A stretch of 64,000 nucleotides of DNA from Pseudomonas frederiksbergensis (lineage in GTDB: Bacteria; Pseudomonadota; Gammaproteobacteria; Pseudomonadales; Pseudomonadaceae). Within the stretch, counting starts at the first letter, position 1. Every line of letters begins with the position of its first letter. Made by a program: the position numbers and the translations under genes. Below are positions 38,042 to 46,615 of this stretch, in pieces. The stretch is from assembly GCF_900105495.1 (NCBI RefSeq), contig NZ_FNTF01000002.1, forward strand, positions 3,712,501 to 3,776,500, given 5' to 3'. Under the pieces are notes generated by a model, which had not been told where the DNA came from, made no database searches, and saw only the letters and a program-made list of their open reading frames with translations.

Positions 38042-39310
38042 TCAGGTGAAGGCCGGGTGATATTTTTCGGTAACAGGCACCCCGGACGGGTAGTGCAGGA
38101 ACTTGGGTAAAAGCCCCCGTGTCACGACGAATTCATCGACCGGGCGACCCATCAGGGCGTCGACGATGCGCGCACTGGCCTTGCCATCGCCATAAGGGTT
38201 GGCAGCCTGGGAGCAACGGCGCCACAGCAAGTCGTCATCGAACAATGCATTGACGCCAGCGATGATCGAGTTGGGCGAGGTGCCAACCAGACGCACAGTG
38301 CCCGCGGCGACAGCTTCGGGGCGCTCGGTAACGTCACGCATGACCAGCACGGGTTTGCCCAGGGAGGGGGCTTCTTCCTGCACGCCACCGGAGTCGGTGA
38401 GGATCACATGCGCACGTTGCATCAGGCGCACGAACGCCAGGTAGTCAAGTGGCTTGATCAGGTGCACGTTGGGCAGGTCGCCCAGGTGCTCGGTGACCGG
38501 CCCCATGACATTGGGATTCAAGTGCACCGGATAAACGATCTGGATATCAGCCCGTCGGGCCAAATGGCTCAGCGCCTTGCAGATATCGAGGAAGCCTTCG
38601 CCGAAGTTTTCCCGACGATGCCCGGTTACCAGCAGAACCTTGCGGCCGGGTTTCAGGAACAGGAATTGCCGGTCCAGGCTTGCACGCAACTCAGCGTCCC
38701 GCTCAATGCGCCGCGCCGTCATTTGCAACGCGTCGATCACCGTATTGCCGGTCACGAAGGAACGACCTTGAAGGCGTTCGTCGAGCAGGTTTTTGCGCGA
38801 TTCGTGAGTCGGCGCAAAGAGCATGTCCGCCCCCATATCGATGCAGCGCCGGTTCATTTCTTCCGGCCATGGGCTGTAGATATCACCGGTTCGCAACCCG
38901 GCTTCCACATGACCGACCGGGATCCGACGGTGAAAAGCAGCCATCGCGGCCACCATCGCAGAAGTCGTATCGCCATGCACCAGCACCCGGTCCGGCCGAA
39001 TCGTTTCCAGAACCGGATCAATCGCCCCGTAAAGCGCCGCCGTCAGCGAGTTGAGCGTCTGATGGGGGGTCATGACATCGAGGGTGAAATCGGCCTTGAG
39101 GTCGAACAGATCCAGCACCTGTTTAAGCATGCTTTGATGTTGGCCGGTAACGCATATCTGCGAATGAATGCCAGGTTCTGCAGCAAGGGCCTTGACCAAC
39201 GGCGCCATCTTGATGGCTTCCGGACGGGTACCGAAGATCGAAAGGATTTTCAGCCTTGAATGAGGGTGAATGATGGTGTCTTCCTTGCGCAGCTTCAGTG
39301 CGCAGCACAA
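38042..39310 (-). CDS. wecB: UDP-N-acetylglucosamine 2-epimerase (non-hydrolysing)
   Basis: Converts UDP-GlcNAc to UDP-ManNAc. FGTRPEAIKMAPL at the N-terminus, then VHGDTTSAMVAA, GHVEAGLRTGD, VTGHRRENFGEG and TDSGGVQEEAPSLGKPVLVMRD are all present. It is the first gene of the operon, 36 bases before the bcsB-like gene, and would supply the ManNAc donor to NfrB. The start is uncertain: there is no ATG before FGTRPEA. The frame opens at a TTG (39310), and AAGGAAG near 39284 points to a rarer start further in. Confidence 0.92.
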   Translation of the reverse strand: MCCALKLRKEDTIIHPHSRLKILSIFGTRPEAIKMAPLVKALAAEPGIHSQICVTGQHQSMLKQVLDLFDLKADFTLDVMTPHQTLNSLTAALYGAIDPVLETIRPDRVLVHGDTTSAMVAAMAAFHRRIPVGHVEAGLRTGDIYSPWPEEMNRRCIDMGADMLFAPTHESRKNLLDERLQGRSFVTGNTVIDALQMTARRIERDAELRASLDRQFLFLKPGRKVLLVTGHRRENFGEGFLDICKALSHLARRADIQIVYPVHLNPNVMGPVTEHLGDLPNVHLIKPLDYLAFVRLMQRAHVILTDSGGVQEEAPSLGKPVLVMRDVTERPEAVAAGTVRLVGTSPNSIIAGVNALFDDDLLWRRCSQAANPYGDGKASARIVDALMGRPVDEFVVTRGLLPKFLHYPSGVPVTEKYHPAFT

Positions 39311-39924
39311 CAGCAGTTCAAGTTCTATTGAAACTTGGGCCGCAAGCGATAGTTGGAGTTGGGAGAGGCCGAGTGCTCAGTGGGAGTGTTGATATGTACT
39401 GAGTGTTTGGATGCAGTAACCGGCCGGGATTATTAGCATCGAATGTACATATCTCAAAGGGGTATATGCGTTTTTTATTTAAGCGAATAAGTTTGAAACT
39501 TTTATATGGGTTGCGGGTCTTTTCTAGTTTTTCGATATTTTATGAAAAGTTATCGGGGTTAATAAATTATTGCTTAAGTTTATGTTTTTATAAGTATTTA
39601 AAGTTTATTGTCCGTTTGTCTGGAAGTTTGAATTATTCCTTATCTATAAGTGTCGCGGTGAGAGCGGATTGTCAGGGCTATCATGCGCTTGATAGTCACT
39701 TAAGTGGCGCCTTTATATTGTCGTTTTCAAAAATAAGTTATTTTTATGATTAAAGTCTTTAAATCAATATTTGCCATTGCCGTTCATATCTGTCTTGCCG
39801 ACGCATCGCTCATCATTTCGTTGGAACTCCCATAACGCTGCTCCGTCCTCTGCAATGAGGGGGGCTACGGGCGTTTCGTGGCGAACCCGATACCGCTTTT
39901 TTCATCTAGAAGGCGAGGGCAGTC
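39311..39924. other. AT-rich divergent region upstream of the exopolysaccharide operon
   Basis: The stretch from about 39440 to 39760 is strongly AT-rich in an otherwise GC-rich window. Apart from the doubtful ORF at 39466-39753 no gene is seen. It must contain promoters for wecB (minus) and the stress operon (plus), and is the kind of DNA silenced by MvaT/MvaU-type proteins in Pseudomonas. Confidence 0.55.
39466..39753 (+). CDS. Orphan ORF in an AT-rich stretch (doubtful gene)
   Basis: 95 codons from the ATG at 39466, with AAAGGGG about 6 bases upstream. The product would start MRFLFKRISLKLLYG and be basic, then hydrophobic and rich in Tyr, Phe and Ser. Base and codon use (TTT, TTA, AAA, TAT, AGT) differ sharply from all neighbours. 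It may be a horizontally acquired small gene, or non-coding AT-rich promoter DNA with a chance ORF. No family recognised. Confidence 0.3.
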   Translation: MRFLFKRISLKLLYGLRVFSSFSIFYEKLSGLINYCLSLCFYKYLKFIVRLSGSLNYSLSISVAVRADCQGYHALDSHLSGAFILSFSKISYFYD

Positions 39925-40575
39925 ATGAATACTTCAGACACCAGAACGGACGGTCAGACCGATCAGCAGGGCACCGGAACACCGGAGCAGGATTTTCAAC
40001 ACTTGAAGGAAAACGTAACAGAGGCGCTTGGCGACGCAAGACAGCAGGCCGATGCGCAGTTTGGGCAATACCGCGACACGGCAGCAGACCAGATCGAGGC
40101 GTTGGCGCAGGGAACGAAATCCTTCGTTTCCGAGATTGAAAGCAAAGACACGCTCGGTATGTCCGACTACCTGTCAGACATCGCGGAGTCCATGAGCGGC
40201 CTGGCGGGCAACCTGCGTGGGAAGAGCGCCGAACAGCTGTTGCACGACGCGGCCGACCTGGCCCGTAACAACCCGGCACTTTTCATCGCAGGCAGTGTTG
40301 CGCTGGGTTTTGGCCTGTCGCGCTTCCTCAAAGCCGGCAGCGCCCCTGCGGCGACATTCCCCGACACCGGCGACCCGGCGGCAGGCCATTCAATGCCGCC
40401 ACCAGGCGGTTTTGGCGCCCAACGACCCTATGAAACTTCCGTGGCACCACGCACCGATCCAGGCGCCGGTCCGGACACTGGCATCACGCCGCCTTCACCA
40501 AATGAACAAGACCGTCCTTCGGACTTCGCAACGACCTCCACACCTGGCTCGACAGCCTTCAAAGGAGAACTGTGA
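39925..40575 (+). CDS. Stress-operon protein with one membrane segment
   Basis: 216 residues. The N-terminal half is polar and helical (LKENVTEALGDARQQADAQF, ending FVSEIESK), followed by ADLARNNPALFIAGSVALGFGLSRFLKAG, a YqjD-like membrane anchor motif at about 112-140 (quoted in parts: NNPALFIAGSVALGFG). The tail is Pro/Thr/Asp-rich and disordered. It is first in a three-gene operon with the holin-X-like and DUF3618 genes; the stop overlaps the next start (TGATG). Confidence 0.75.
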   Translation: MNTSDTRTDGQTDQQGTGTPEQDFQHLKENVTEALGDARQQADAQFGQYRDTAADQIEALAQGTKSFVSEIESKDTLGMSDYLSDIAESMSGLAGNLRGKSAEQLLHDAADLARNNPALFIAGSVALGFGLSRFLKAGSAPAATFPDTGDPAAGHSMPPPGGFGAQRPYETSVAPRTDPGAGPDTGITPPSPNEQDRPSDFATTSTPGSTAFKGEL

Positions 40576-41006
40576 TGAACAGAGAAGATTCAGATTTTCC
40601 CGGCACAAGACCGGTGTCCGCCACTGAGCATGACGCGTCGGTTGTCGGCTTGTTACGCCAGCTGTCGCGCGAAGTGCCAGCGTTGTTTACCAAGGAACTG
40701 GCATTGGCCAAAGCCGAGCTTCAAGCCAGCCTGACGACGCTCAAGGCCGGCATTGCCGCGGTCGCGGGCGGTGCGATTGTGCTGCTGGCAGGCTTCATTA
40801 TCTTGTTGATGTCTGCCGTCTACGGACTGAGCCTCGTGATGGCGCCCTGGTTGGCTGCGCTGATTGTGGGTGTGGTGGTGATGATCATCGGGTTCGCCAT
40901 GTTGCAGTCAGGAAAAAAACAATTCGAGCCGTCTCACTTCAAGCCAGATCGCACACTGGACGCTTTGAATAAAGACCAGGAAGCCCTGCGGAGGAAAGTC
41001 TCATGA
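40575..41006 (+). CDS. Holin-X-like (DUF1469) membrane protein
   Basis: 143 residues. An amphipathic helix (LLRQLSREVPALFTKELALA) leads into two transmembrane helices (about 60-82 and 88-110), the pattern of the actinobacterial Holin-X/phage-holin-like family (PF07332-type). In this setting it is a chromosomal membrane-stress protein rather than a phage holin; no phage genes are near. AAAGGAGAAC precedes the ATG; the stop overlaps the next gene by 4 bases. Confidence 0.85.
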   Translation: MNREDSDFPGTRPVSATEHDASVVGLLRQLSREVPALFTKELALAKAELQASLTTLKAGIAAVAGGAIVLLAGFIILLMSAVYGLSLVMAPWLAALIVGVVVMIIGFAMLQSGKKQFEPSHFKPDRTLDALNKDQEALRRKVS

Positions 41007-41821
41007 ACCGTGAACTTGAACTGGAATCACAAAAAAGTCCGGAAACCATCGAACGTGAAATCGATGCGCAGCGGGCCAGCATCGGCAATATCGTTGATGC
41101 GCTGGAAAGCAAATTCACCCCGGGTCAGATGTTCGATCAGGCGCTGGGTTTGTTGCAGAGCAATGGCACGATGTTCCTCAGTAACTTGGGCACCAGCGTT
41201 CGTAACAACCCCGTTCCAGCGGTACTGACGTCAGTCGGGTTGCTGTGGTTGATGATGAGTCAGAATCGTCCGCCGACCCCGGTTTATCGAACGGTTCCCG
41301 ATCAGGACAGGGTTGGCGAGTGGGCCGATGGCCTGGCGGACGGTATCGACAGTGCGCGCGAGCATTTGCACCACACCACCGATACGCTCAAAGAGGGTTA
41401 TCAGACGGTCAAAAGCAAAGCCGCCAACCTGACGGATAACCTGGGTGCCGCCACCGAAAACATCAGCCACACCGTGCATGATGTCGGCGACCGGCTGGTG
41501 CGCAGCACCCACGTCATGAGCAATCAGTTCAGCCATCTGCTCAAGGAACAACCCTTGGTGGTCGCCGCTGCTGGCATCGCCTTGGGCGCCATGCTGGGGG
41601 CGGCTTTGCCGTCGACGGCGACTGAACAGCGGTACCTGGGCAAGACCAGCGCCGGTCTGGCTGACAAGGTCAAGCAACAGGCACGGGAGGGCTTTGAGGC
41701 GGTGCGCGACACCGTGACAAAGACCACTGATCATTCGCAGACGGAGGTCAGGCCGGATGGGGAGCGCCGTCCTGCGTCCGATTCACCAGCCGATCTATCA
41801 CGAGGGTTAGGCACTTCGTAA
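41003..41821 (+). CDS. DUF3618 domain-containing membrane-associated protein
   Basis: 272 residues. The N-terminus SPETIEREIDAQRASIGNIV then DALESKFTPGQMFD is the DUF3618 motif. Two short hydrophobic segments (about 72-88 and 182-200, the latter PLVVAAAGIALGAMLGAALP) flank a helical apolipoprotein-like part (residues 100-180). It ends the stress operon, just before a terminator. The family is associated with envelope stress, with no defined biochemistry. Confidence 0.85.
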   Translation: MNRELELESQKSPETIEREIDAQRASIGNIVDALESKFTPGQMFDQALGLLQSNGTMFLSNLGTSVRNNPVPAVLTSVGLLWLMMSQNRPPTPVYRTVPDQDRVGEWADGLADGIDSAREHLHHTTDTLKEGYQTVKSKAANLTDNLGAATENISHTVHDVGDRLVRSTHVMSNQFSHLLKEQPLVVAAAGIALGAMLGAALPSTATEQRYLGKTSAGLADKVKQQAREGFEAVRDTVTKTTDHSQTEVRPDGERRPASDSPADLSRGLGTS

Positions 41822-41837
41822 AAGGTCGAATGAAAGG

Positions 41838-41867
41838 CGGGAGGCCAGAACTGACCTCCCGTTTTTT
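41838..41867 (+). terminator. Intrinsic terminator of the DUF3618 operon
   Basis: CGGGAGG and CCTCCCG arms with a 10-base loop followed by TTTTTT, 17 bases after the operon's last stop. Confidence 0.88.
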
Positions 41868-41881
41868 ATCCCTCGTCAAGT

Positions 41882-42130
41882 CTAAACCTGCGTCCAATCC
41901 AGCGCTGCGGACTCGCGCCATTTCACATCAGTGACGCCGTACCGCTCGGCCTGGGGTTTGGATACGACTTTAAGCGGCGGTTTCCCGGGCCTGGGAATAG
42001 GCGCCAATCCGGCATCACAACTCGCCCAATGCCAGGCATCCGCATTGCACATTTTCTTGGCCCGGATGATGAAGGACCTCGGCTCTCCATGGAGCTTGTA
42101 CTCGATGACGAAGAGATCAGTGCGGTTCAT
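41882..42130 (-). CDS. DUF6555-like small protein
   Basis: 82 residues starting MNRTDLFVIEYKLHGEPRSF, with AWHWASCDAG in the middle. It resembles small Pseudomonas proteins called DUF6555, of unknown function. A very strong AAGGAGGGGG ribosome site lies before the ATG. Confidence 0.75.
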   Translation of the reverse strand: MNRTDLFVIEYKLHGEPRSFIIRAKKMCNADAWHWASCDAGLAPIPRPGKPPLKVVSKPQAERYGVTDVKWRESAALDWTQV

Positions 42131-42318
42131 AAGACCCCCTCCTTATGCTCATAGACAAAGGAGTGAGTGCGTCAAAAAAAATTCAAAGTGTTTAACAGAC
42201 CTTCTGAAGCGTGTGAATCAAGTGTTTTTTTCGTCTGGATTTGCGCCTCTTGTCGGCGCCCCTGAACCTGCGTCGAGTCCTGTTGACCCATCAAAAACAG
42301 CTCGGGGATTGCCTTGCC

Positions 42319-43482
42319 ATGAATTCAATGAACAGGCCATTGAGGTTCGGTATTGAAGAGGAATACTTCATCACTGACCTGGACACACGACGCCTGTGCG
42401 AGCAGCCTCCCGGCGCGTCGATTGAAGCGTGCAAGCGGGTGACGGGCGATTGTTTCGCTTATGAAATGTTCCAGAGTCAAATCGAAGTGGCCTCGCCGAT
42501 TTTCACCAGCCTTGCGCAAGCAAAGGAGTACCTTGTAACGGCTCGCCATCGATTGCGGTGCACACTCGAATCCTTTGACCTGGGATTGCTCTGCGCCGCA
42601 AGCCATCCTCTGGCCGACTGGCGTACGCAACAGGCCACCGGGCAAGATCATTTTCTTCAACTGTTCGAAGACTATCAGTGCGTAGCTCGGCGTAGCCTGT
42701 TATCCGGTTTGCACGTGCATGTTGAAGTTGGCCGACACCTGGATCGCATTCAAGTGATGAACGAAGTCTTGCCGTGGATGCCGTTGTTGCTGGCACTCAG
42801 TAGCTCCTCGCCATTTTGGGACGGCGTCGACAGCGGTTTCATGAGCTACCGGCAGACGGCGTGTGACGAGTGGCCGAGGATGGGCATACCGGAGTTCTTC
42901 GAGGATGAAGCGGCCTACGCCGCCTATATCGCTTTGTTGATCCGTACCGGCACTATCAAACAGGCCAGCGAATGCTGGTGGGGAGTGCGGCCTGCTGCGC
43001 ACTACCCGACCCTGGAATTGCGCATGACCGATGCCTGCCCGCGCCTGGACGATGCGCTGTGCATTGCCTCGTTGTTTCGATTGCTGGTCGCCTACGCCAT
43101 GGATCAACCGCGGCCAGGGTCAGCCTATTCGCAAGCGTCGCAATGGATCCTCAAGGAAAATCGCTGGCGGGCTAAACGATTTGGTATCCATGCGGCGTTC
43201 ATCGTTGAAGGTTACGACCGGCCATTCTCTGCCGAGCAGTGGCTGTTCCTGGCGGAGCAGATGCTGGGCGACGCAGCGCGGAACATGCAGGTGGAAAACG
43301 CCTTTTCTCAAGCTCGCCGAATCCTCCGGGACGGAACCAGTGCAGAGCGGCAGAGGACCGTCTTCAAACGAGCCATAGGCGGTGGAGAGGATGGTCCTGC
43401 AGCGCTATCTCAAGTCGTGGATCAATTGCTGATGGAAACGGCACAAGAGCCTTGCGATTCAATAGCGACGCCTACCCTGTAG
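42319..43482 (+). CDS. YbdK-type carboxylate-amine ligase (GCS2 family)
   Basis: 387 residues of the glutamate-cysteine ligase type 2 family. The N-terminal RFGIEEEYFITD, GLHVHVEVG and CWWGVRPAAHYPTLELRMTD (metal- and ATP-binding) motifs are intact. E. coli YbdK has weak glutamate-cysteine ligase activity; the natural substrate is unknown. The start was chosen at the ATG before the conserved RFGIEEE; the longer frame has no support. A REP pair follows. Confidence 0.88.
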   Translation: MNSMNRPLRFGIEEEYFITDLDTRRLCEQPPGASIEACKRVTGDCFAYEMFQSQIEVASPIFTSLAQAKEYLVTARHRLRCTLESFDLGLLCAASHPLADWRTQQATGQDHFLQLFEDYQCVARRSLLSGLHVHVEVGRHLDRIQVMNEVLPWMPLLLALSSSSPFWDGVDSGFMSYRQTACDEWPRMGIPEFFEDEAAYAAYIALLIRTGTIKQASECWWGVRPAAHYPTLELRMTDACPRLDDALCIASLFRLLVAYAMDQPRPGSAYSQASQWILKENRWRAKRFGIHAAFIVEGYDRPFSAEQWLFLAEQMLGDAARNMQVENAFSQARRILRDGTSAERQRTVFKRAIGGGEDGPAALSQVVDQLLMETAQEPCDSIATPTL

Positions 43483-43640
43483 CAGCTGCGTTGTGGCGAG
43501 GGGATTTAGCGAAACGTCGCACCGCCCCGTTCGGCTGCGAAGCAGTCGTGAATTCAGACAACACGGTGCATCAGATAGATCGTGCGTTCAGGTTTTACGA
43601 CTGCTTCGCAGCCGAACGCAGGCTTCGCCAGCTGCTACAG
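43479..43640. repeat. Inverted REP pair between convergent genes
   Basis: The right arm (GACTGCTTCGCAGCCGAACG, then CAGGCTTCGCCAGCTGCTAC) matches the family at 5340-5472. The left arm is a mosaic of TGTAGCAGCTGCG, GTGGCGAGGGG and CGTTCGGCTGCGAAGCAGTC. It fills the gap between the YbdK-like and ClpP-like genes and may end both transcripts. Confidence 0.85.
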
Positions 43641-43672
43641 GATTGTGGGGGGCTTAACTGACCGCGCTGACC

Positions 43673-44230
43673 TCAACCACCGCTGACTTTCCAGTGTTTG
43701 ACATCGTCGGCGAAGACCATCTGCTGCATCTCATGGGCGATGCCGTAAGCCAGGGATTCGTGGGCTGCGATGACTTTCTCTTCCGCTGAAAGGCAATGGA
43801 AAATATCGAGTTTGGTTTCTGCCTCAGCGGTCTCGAGGTTGAAGATCTGTACATAGCGGGCGAGGTCGTTGTCGAGGCTCGACAGGTATTCGCGCAAGCG
43901 TTGATGGTCGACCGATTTTTGACTGAAGTACCAGTTCATGGGATGAATCAGGAAGCGCGCATGCGGCGACGTGATGCGTCGGCTTGCCGCTAAAAACATG
44001 ATGATGCCCATCGATTCGATGTTGCCCGCATTGATCGCGCACAGCGGCACCGGCAACGACTTCAGAAAGGTATAGAGCGTGAAGCCGAAATTGGTGCTGC
44101 CACCACACGTCGACAGGTTCAACAGCAATGACGTGGCACCTTGATCGATGGCTTCAAGACAACAATCCCTGAAGCGCTCGGTCGTTCCCTGGTCGATCTG
44201 GCAATGAAAATGGATGATGTGTTCAGTCAT
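43673..44230 (-). CDS. Stand-alone ClpP-like serine protease
   Basis: 185 residues of the ClpP/crotonase fold. The catalytic triad can be placed: Ser73 in GNIESMGI, His96 in FLIHPMNW and Asp142 in TKLDIFHCLSAEE, with spacing close to ClpP. GGSTNFGFTLYTFL corresponds to the oxyanion/entry region. It is shorter and divergent from housekeeping ClpP, has no propeptide, and no clpX/clpA is near. Start: ATG after GGGAGGT; the frame extends 77 codons upstream without support. Confidence 0.82.
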   Translation of the reverse strand: MTEHIIHFHCQIDQGTTERFRDCCLEAIDQGATSLLLNLSTCGGSTNFGFTLYTFLKSLPVPLCAINAGNIESMGIIMFLAASRRITSPHARFLIHPMNWYFSQKSVDHQRLREYLSSLDNDLARYVQIFNLETAEAETKLDIFHCLSAEEKVIAAHESLAYGIAHEMQQMVFADDVKHWKVSGG

Positions 44231-44494
44231 CGACTGACCTCCCATGCACGACATTCGCAGGATCCAAAAGCCAATACAGGCTAATAAAAATCTGAACTCT
44301 TTTGAAAAATAAGCCAATCGCCGGGTGATCGGCGGCGACTGTGCCGCCAGTCGCTCCCGGCAGATTTTCCGGGAACTATATTGCCCATTCCGCCCGTCCC
44401 GAGAGGGGCATTTTCGTTCAAACTTTCGATTTTTCATGACCTCGTAATTGAAGGCGAGCACACGCGCTCGTCCTTGAAAATGAGGTGAACAAAA

Positions 44495-44926
44495 ATGGCT
44501 AACACTGGAAACAACAACCCCGGAAACTTTGGCAATGACCGGGAAAAAGCCTCGGAAGCCGGCAAGAAAGGCGGCGAGGCATCAAGCGGCAATTTTGCCA
44601 ACGATCCACAACGGGCTTCTGAGGCTGGCCAAAAAGGTGGCATGGCTTCAGGCGGACAGCAGTCAAAAGATGCTGACCGTATGTCCGGCGGTGGTCAGGG
44701 CGCAGGACGCGAAGGCAGCTTTACCGACGACAACGAAGAAATCTCGCAGTCGGGCCAGAAAGGTGGCCAGGCTTCGGGTGGGCGACAATCCTCCGACGCG
44801 GATCGGTCGTCCAGTGGCGGACAGGGAAGTGGTCGCGGCGGTAACTTTGCCGACGACAGGGATAAAGCCTCTCAAGCAGGGCGCAAAGGAGGTGAACAAG
44901 GCCCTGGTAGCGGACGTAAGTCCTGA
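44495..44926 (+). CDS. KGG-repeat general stress protein
   Basis: 143 residues, very hydrophilic, built from repeats of the type GNFANDPQRASEAGQKGG and QSSDADRSSSGGQGSG. These are KGG/GsiB-like stress motifs (KASEAGKKGGEAS). Such proteins are induced in stationary phase or osmotic stress and are intrinsically disordered. The DNA repeats follow the protein repeats. TGAGGTG precedes the ATG and a terminator follows. Confidence 0.9.
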   Translation: MANTGNNNPGNFGNDREKASEAGKKGGEASSGNFANDPQRASEAGQKGGMASGGQQSKDADRMSGGGQGAGREGSFTDDNEEISQSGQKGGQASGGRQSSDADRSSSGGQGSGRGGNFADDRDKASQAGRKGGEQGPGSGRKS

Positions 44927-44942
44927 TGAGGTGTGATTCACA

Positions 44943-44976
44943 TCAAGCCCCGTGTTTTTTCGGGGCTTGATTTTTT
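44943..44976 (+). terminator. Intrinsic terminator after the KGG gene
   Basis: TCAAGCCCC and GGGGCTTGA perfect arms, T-rich loop and TTTTTT tail, 16 bases after the stop. The 220 bases that follow to the fuconate dehydratase stop hold nothing recognised. Confidence 0.92.
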
Positions 44977-45197
44977 CTTGGGTGTACACAGATCTTGCTC
45001 ATTTGGTTGGTGCGAAAAAACTGATCGCTTCACAATAATTTTTAGCCTTTCACAATGACCGCATTTTAAGCAGTCAGCTCTATAGCGGCGCAGAGCGTGT
45101 GGTTATCTCTTTGACCCCCCCTGTGACATGCACTTGCTCCTCGAAAGTTGAGCGGTTTTGGGTTTCTAATACTTTGTCGGTTGTCGCGGCGTGGCGA

Positions 45198-46514
45198 TCA
45201 GGTACAGGCGATATCGATCCACACTTGTCCGTTGGGGTACTGGTAAAGCTCCAGGGTTTCAGCTGTCATTTCGATGCTATAGCCCGGGCGAAGGGGAGGG
45301 ATGTAGCGGCCGCGTCGGATCACAACGGGGTCAAGGAAGTGCTCGTGCAAGTGGTCGACGTATTCGAGAACACGGTTGTGCAGCGAGGCCGAGACGGCGA
45401 TGTAGTCGAACAGGGCGATGTTCTGCATGTACTCGCACAAACCGACACCACCGCCATGGGGGCAGACTGGCACATCGAACTTGGCGGCCATCAGCAGCAC
45501 GATCAATACCTCGTTGAGACCACCCAAGCGCGCCGCGTCCAACTGGCAGAAGTCCAGTGCACCGGCCTGGAACATTTGCTTGAACATCACCCGGTTGTGG
45601 CAATGCTCCCCAGTGGCGACGCCAATCGGTGCGATGCGCTGGCGGATGCTGGCATGGCCGAGGATGTCGTCGGGACTGGTCGGCTCTTCGATCCACAGCG
45701 GTTCGAAAACCGCCAGGCGGCGCATATTGGCGACCGATTCATCGACGCCCCAGACCTGGTTGGCGTCCATCATCAGGCTGCGTTCCCAGCCGATTTCTTC
45801 GCGCAGAACAGTGGCGCGACGGATGTCCTCTTCCAGATTGGCGCCGATTTTCTGCTTGATGTGGGTCCAGCCATCCTCAACCGCTTCGCGGGCCAGTTGG
45901 CGCATTTTTTCTTCACTGTAACCGAGCCAGCCAGGCGCGGTGGTGTAGCCAGGGTAGCCTTCGCGCAGCATCTGCGCCTCGCGTTGGGCCTTGCCCGGCG
46001 CCTGGCGGCGTAGCAGGGCGATGGCTTCTTCGGGGGTGAGCACGTCGGTGACGTAGCTGAAGTCCAGGCAGCGGACCAATTGTTCCGGCGTCATGTCGGC
46101 CAACAGCTTCCACACGGGCTTGCCTTCGCGTTTGGCCCATAGGTCCCAGACCGCGTTAACGATGGCCGCGGTGGCCAGGTGGATCACGCCTTTTTCCGGG
46201 CCCAGCCAGCGCAGTTGACTGTCGCCCACGGTGATGTTGTGCCAGAAGTCCCCCATGTCGGCAACGATCTCTTCCAGGGTCAGGCCGACCACCATCGGTG
46301 CCAGGGATTGCACGGCCGCCACACAGATCTCGTTGCCACGGCCAATGGTGAACGTCAGGCCGTGACCCTCAAGGTCGGCAGGGGCGTCGGTGTGCAGCAC
46401 GACGTAGGCCGCGGAGTAATCCGGCGCGCTATTCATCGCATCGGATCCGTCCAGCGACAGGGAAGTGGGGAAACGGATGTCGCGAACGCTCAGTTGGGTG
46501 ATTCGAATGCTCAT
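45198..46514 (-). CDS. L-fuconate dehydratase (enolase superfamily)
   Basis: 438 residues of the mandelate racemase/enolase superfamily, fuconate dehydratase subgroup by length and motifs. Catalytic and metal positions are visible: HIKQKIG (KxK base), LMMDANQVWG, WIEEPTSPDD, VATGEHCHN (third metal ligand) and CPHGGGVGLCEY (His base). Known relatives dehydrate L-fuconate and also D-arabinonate or L-galactonate to 2-keto-3-deoxy acids. It is divergent from the first LysR gene. Confidence 0.88.
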   Translation of the reverse strand: MSIRITQLSVRDIRFPTSLSLDGSDAMNSAPDYSAAYVVLHTDAPADLEGHGLTFTIGRGNEICVAAVQSLAPMVVGLTLEEIVADMGDFWHNITVGDSQLRWLGPEKGVIHLATAAIVNAVWDLWAKREGKPVWKLLADMTPEQLVRCLDFSYVTDVLTPEEAIALLRRQAPGKAQREAQMLREGYPGYTTAPGWLGYSEEKMRQLAREAVEDGWTHIKQKIGANLEEDIRRATVLREEIGWERSLMMDANQVWGVDESVANMRRLAVFEPLWIEEPTSPDDILGHASIRQRIAPIGVATGEHCHNRVMFKQMFQAGALDFCQLDAARLGGLNEVLIVLLMAAKFDVPVCPHGGGVGLCEYMQNIALFDYIAVSASLHNRVLEYVDHLHEHFLDPVVIRRGRYIPPLRPGYSIEMTAETLELYQYPNGQVWIDIACT

Positions 46515-46566
46515 GGTGGGCTCTTGTGCTCGATGACCAGTTGGAGACTCGACTGTAGGTCGCCAA

Positions 46567-46585
46567 GTGATATGTGCATAATCAC
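46567..46585. promoter_or_regulatory. Candidate LysR operator between the fuconate dehydratase and LysR genes
   Basis: GTGAT and ATCAC arms with a 9-base centre, containing the T-N11-A of LysR-type sites; the centre (TATGTGCATA) is itself nearly palindromic. It lies in the 101-base divergent gap. Confidence 0.5.
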
Positions 46586-46615
46586 GGTTTCCTAAGTAGG
46601 GATACCGGATTCGAT

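Noticed and set aside
40575..41006. Prophage holin
   Set aside because: No endolysin, spanin or phage genes nearby; the gene is in a chromosomal stress operon.
44495..44926. Direct-repeat array or CRISPR
   Set aside because: The repeats are in frame, irregular and encode the KGG protein; no regular spacers exist.
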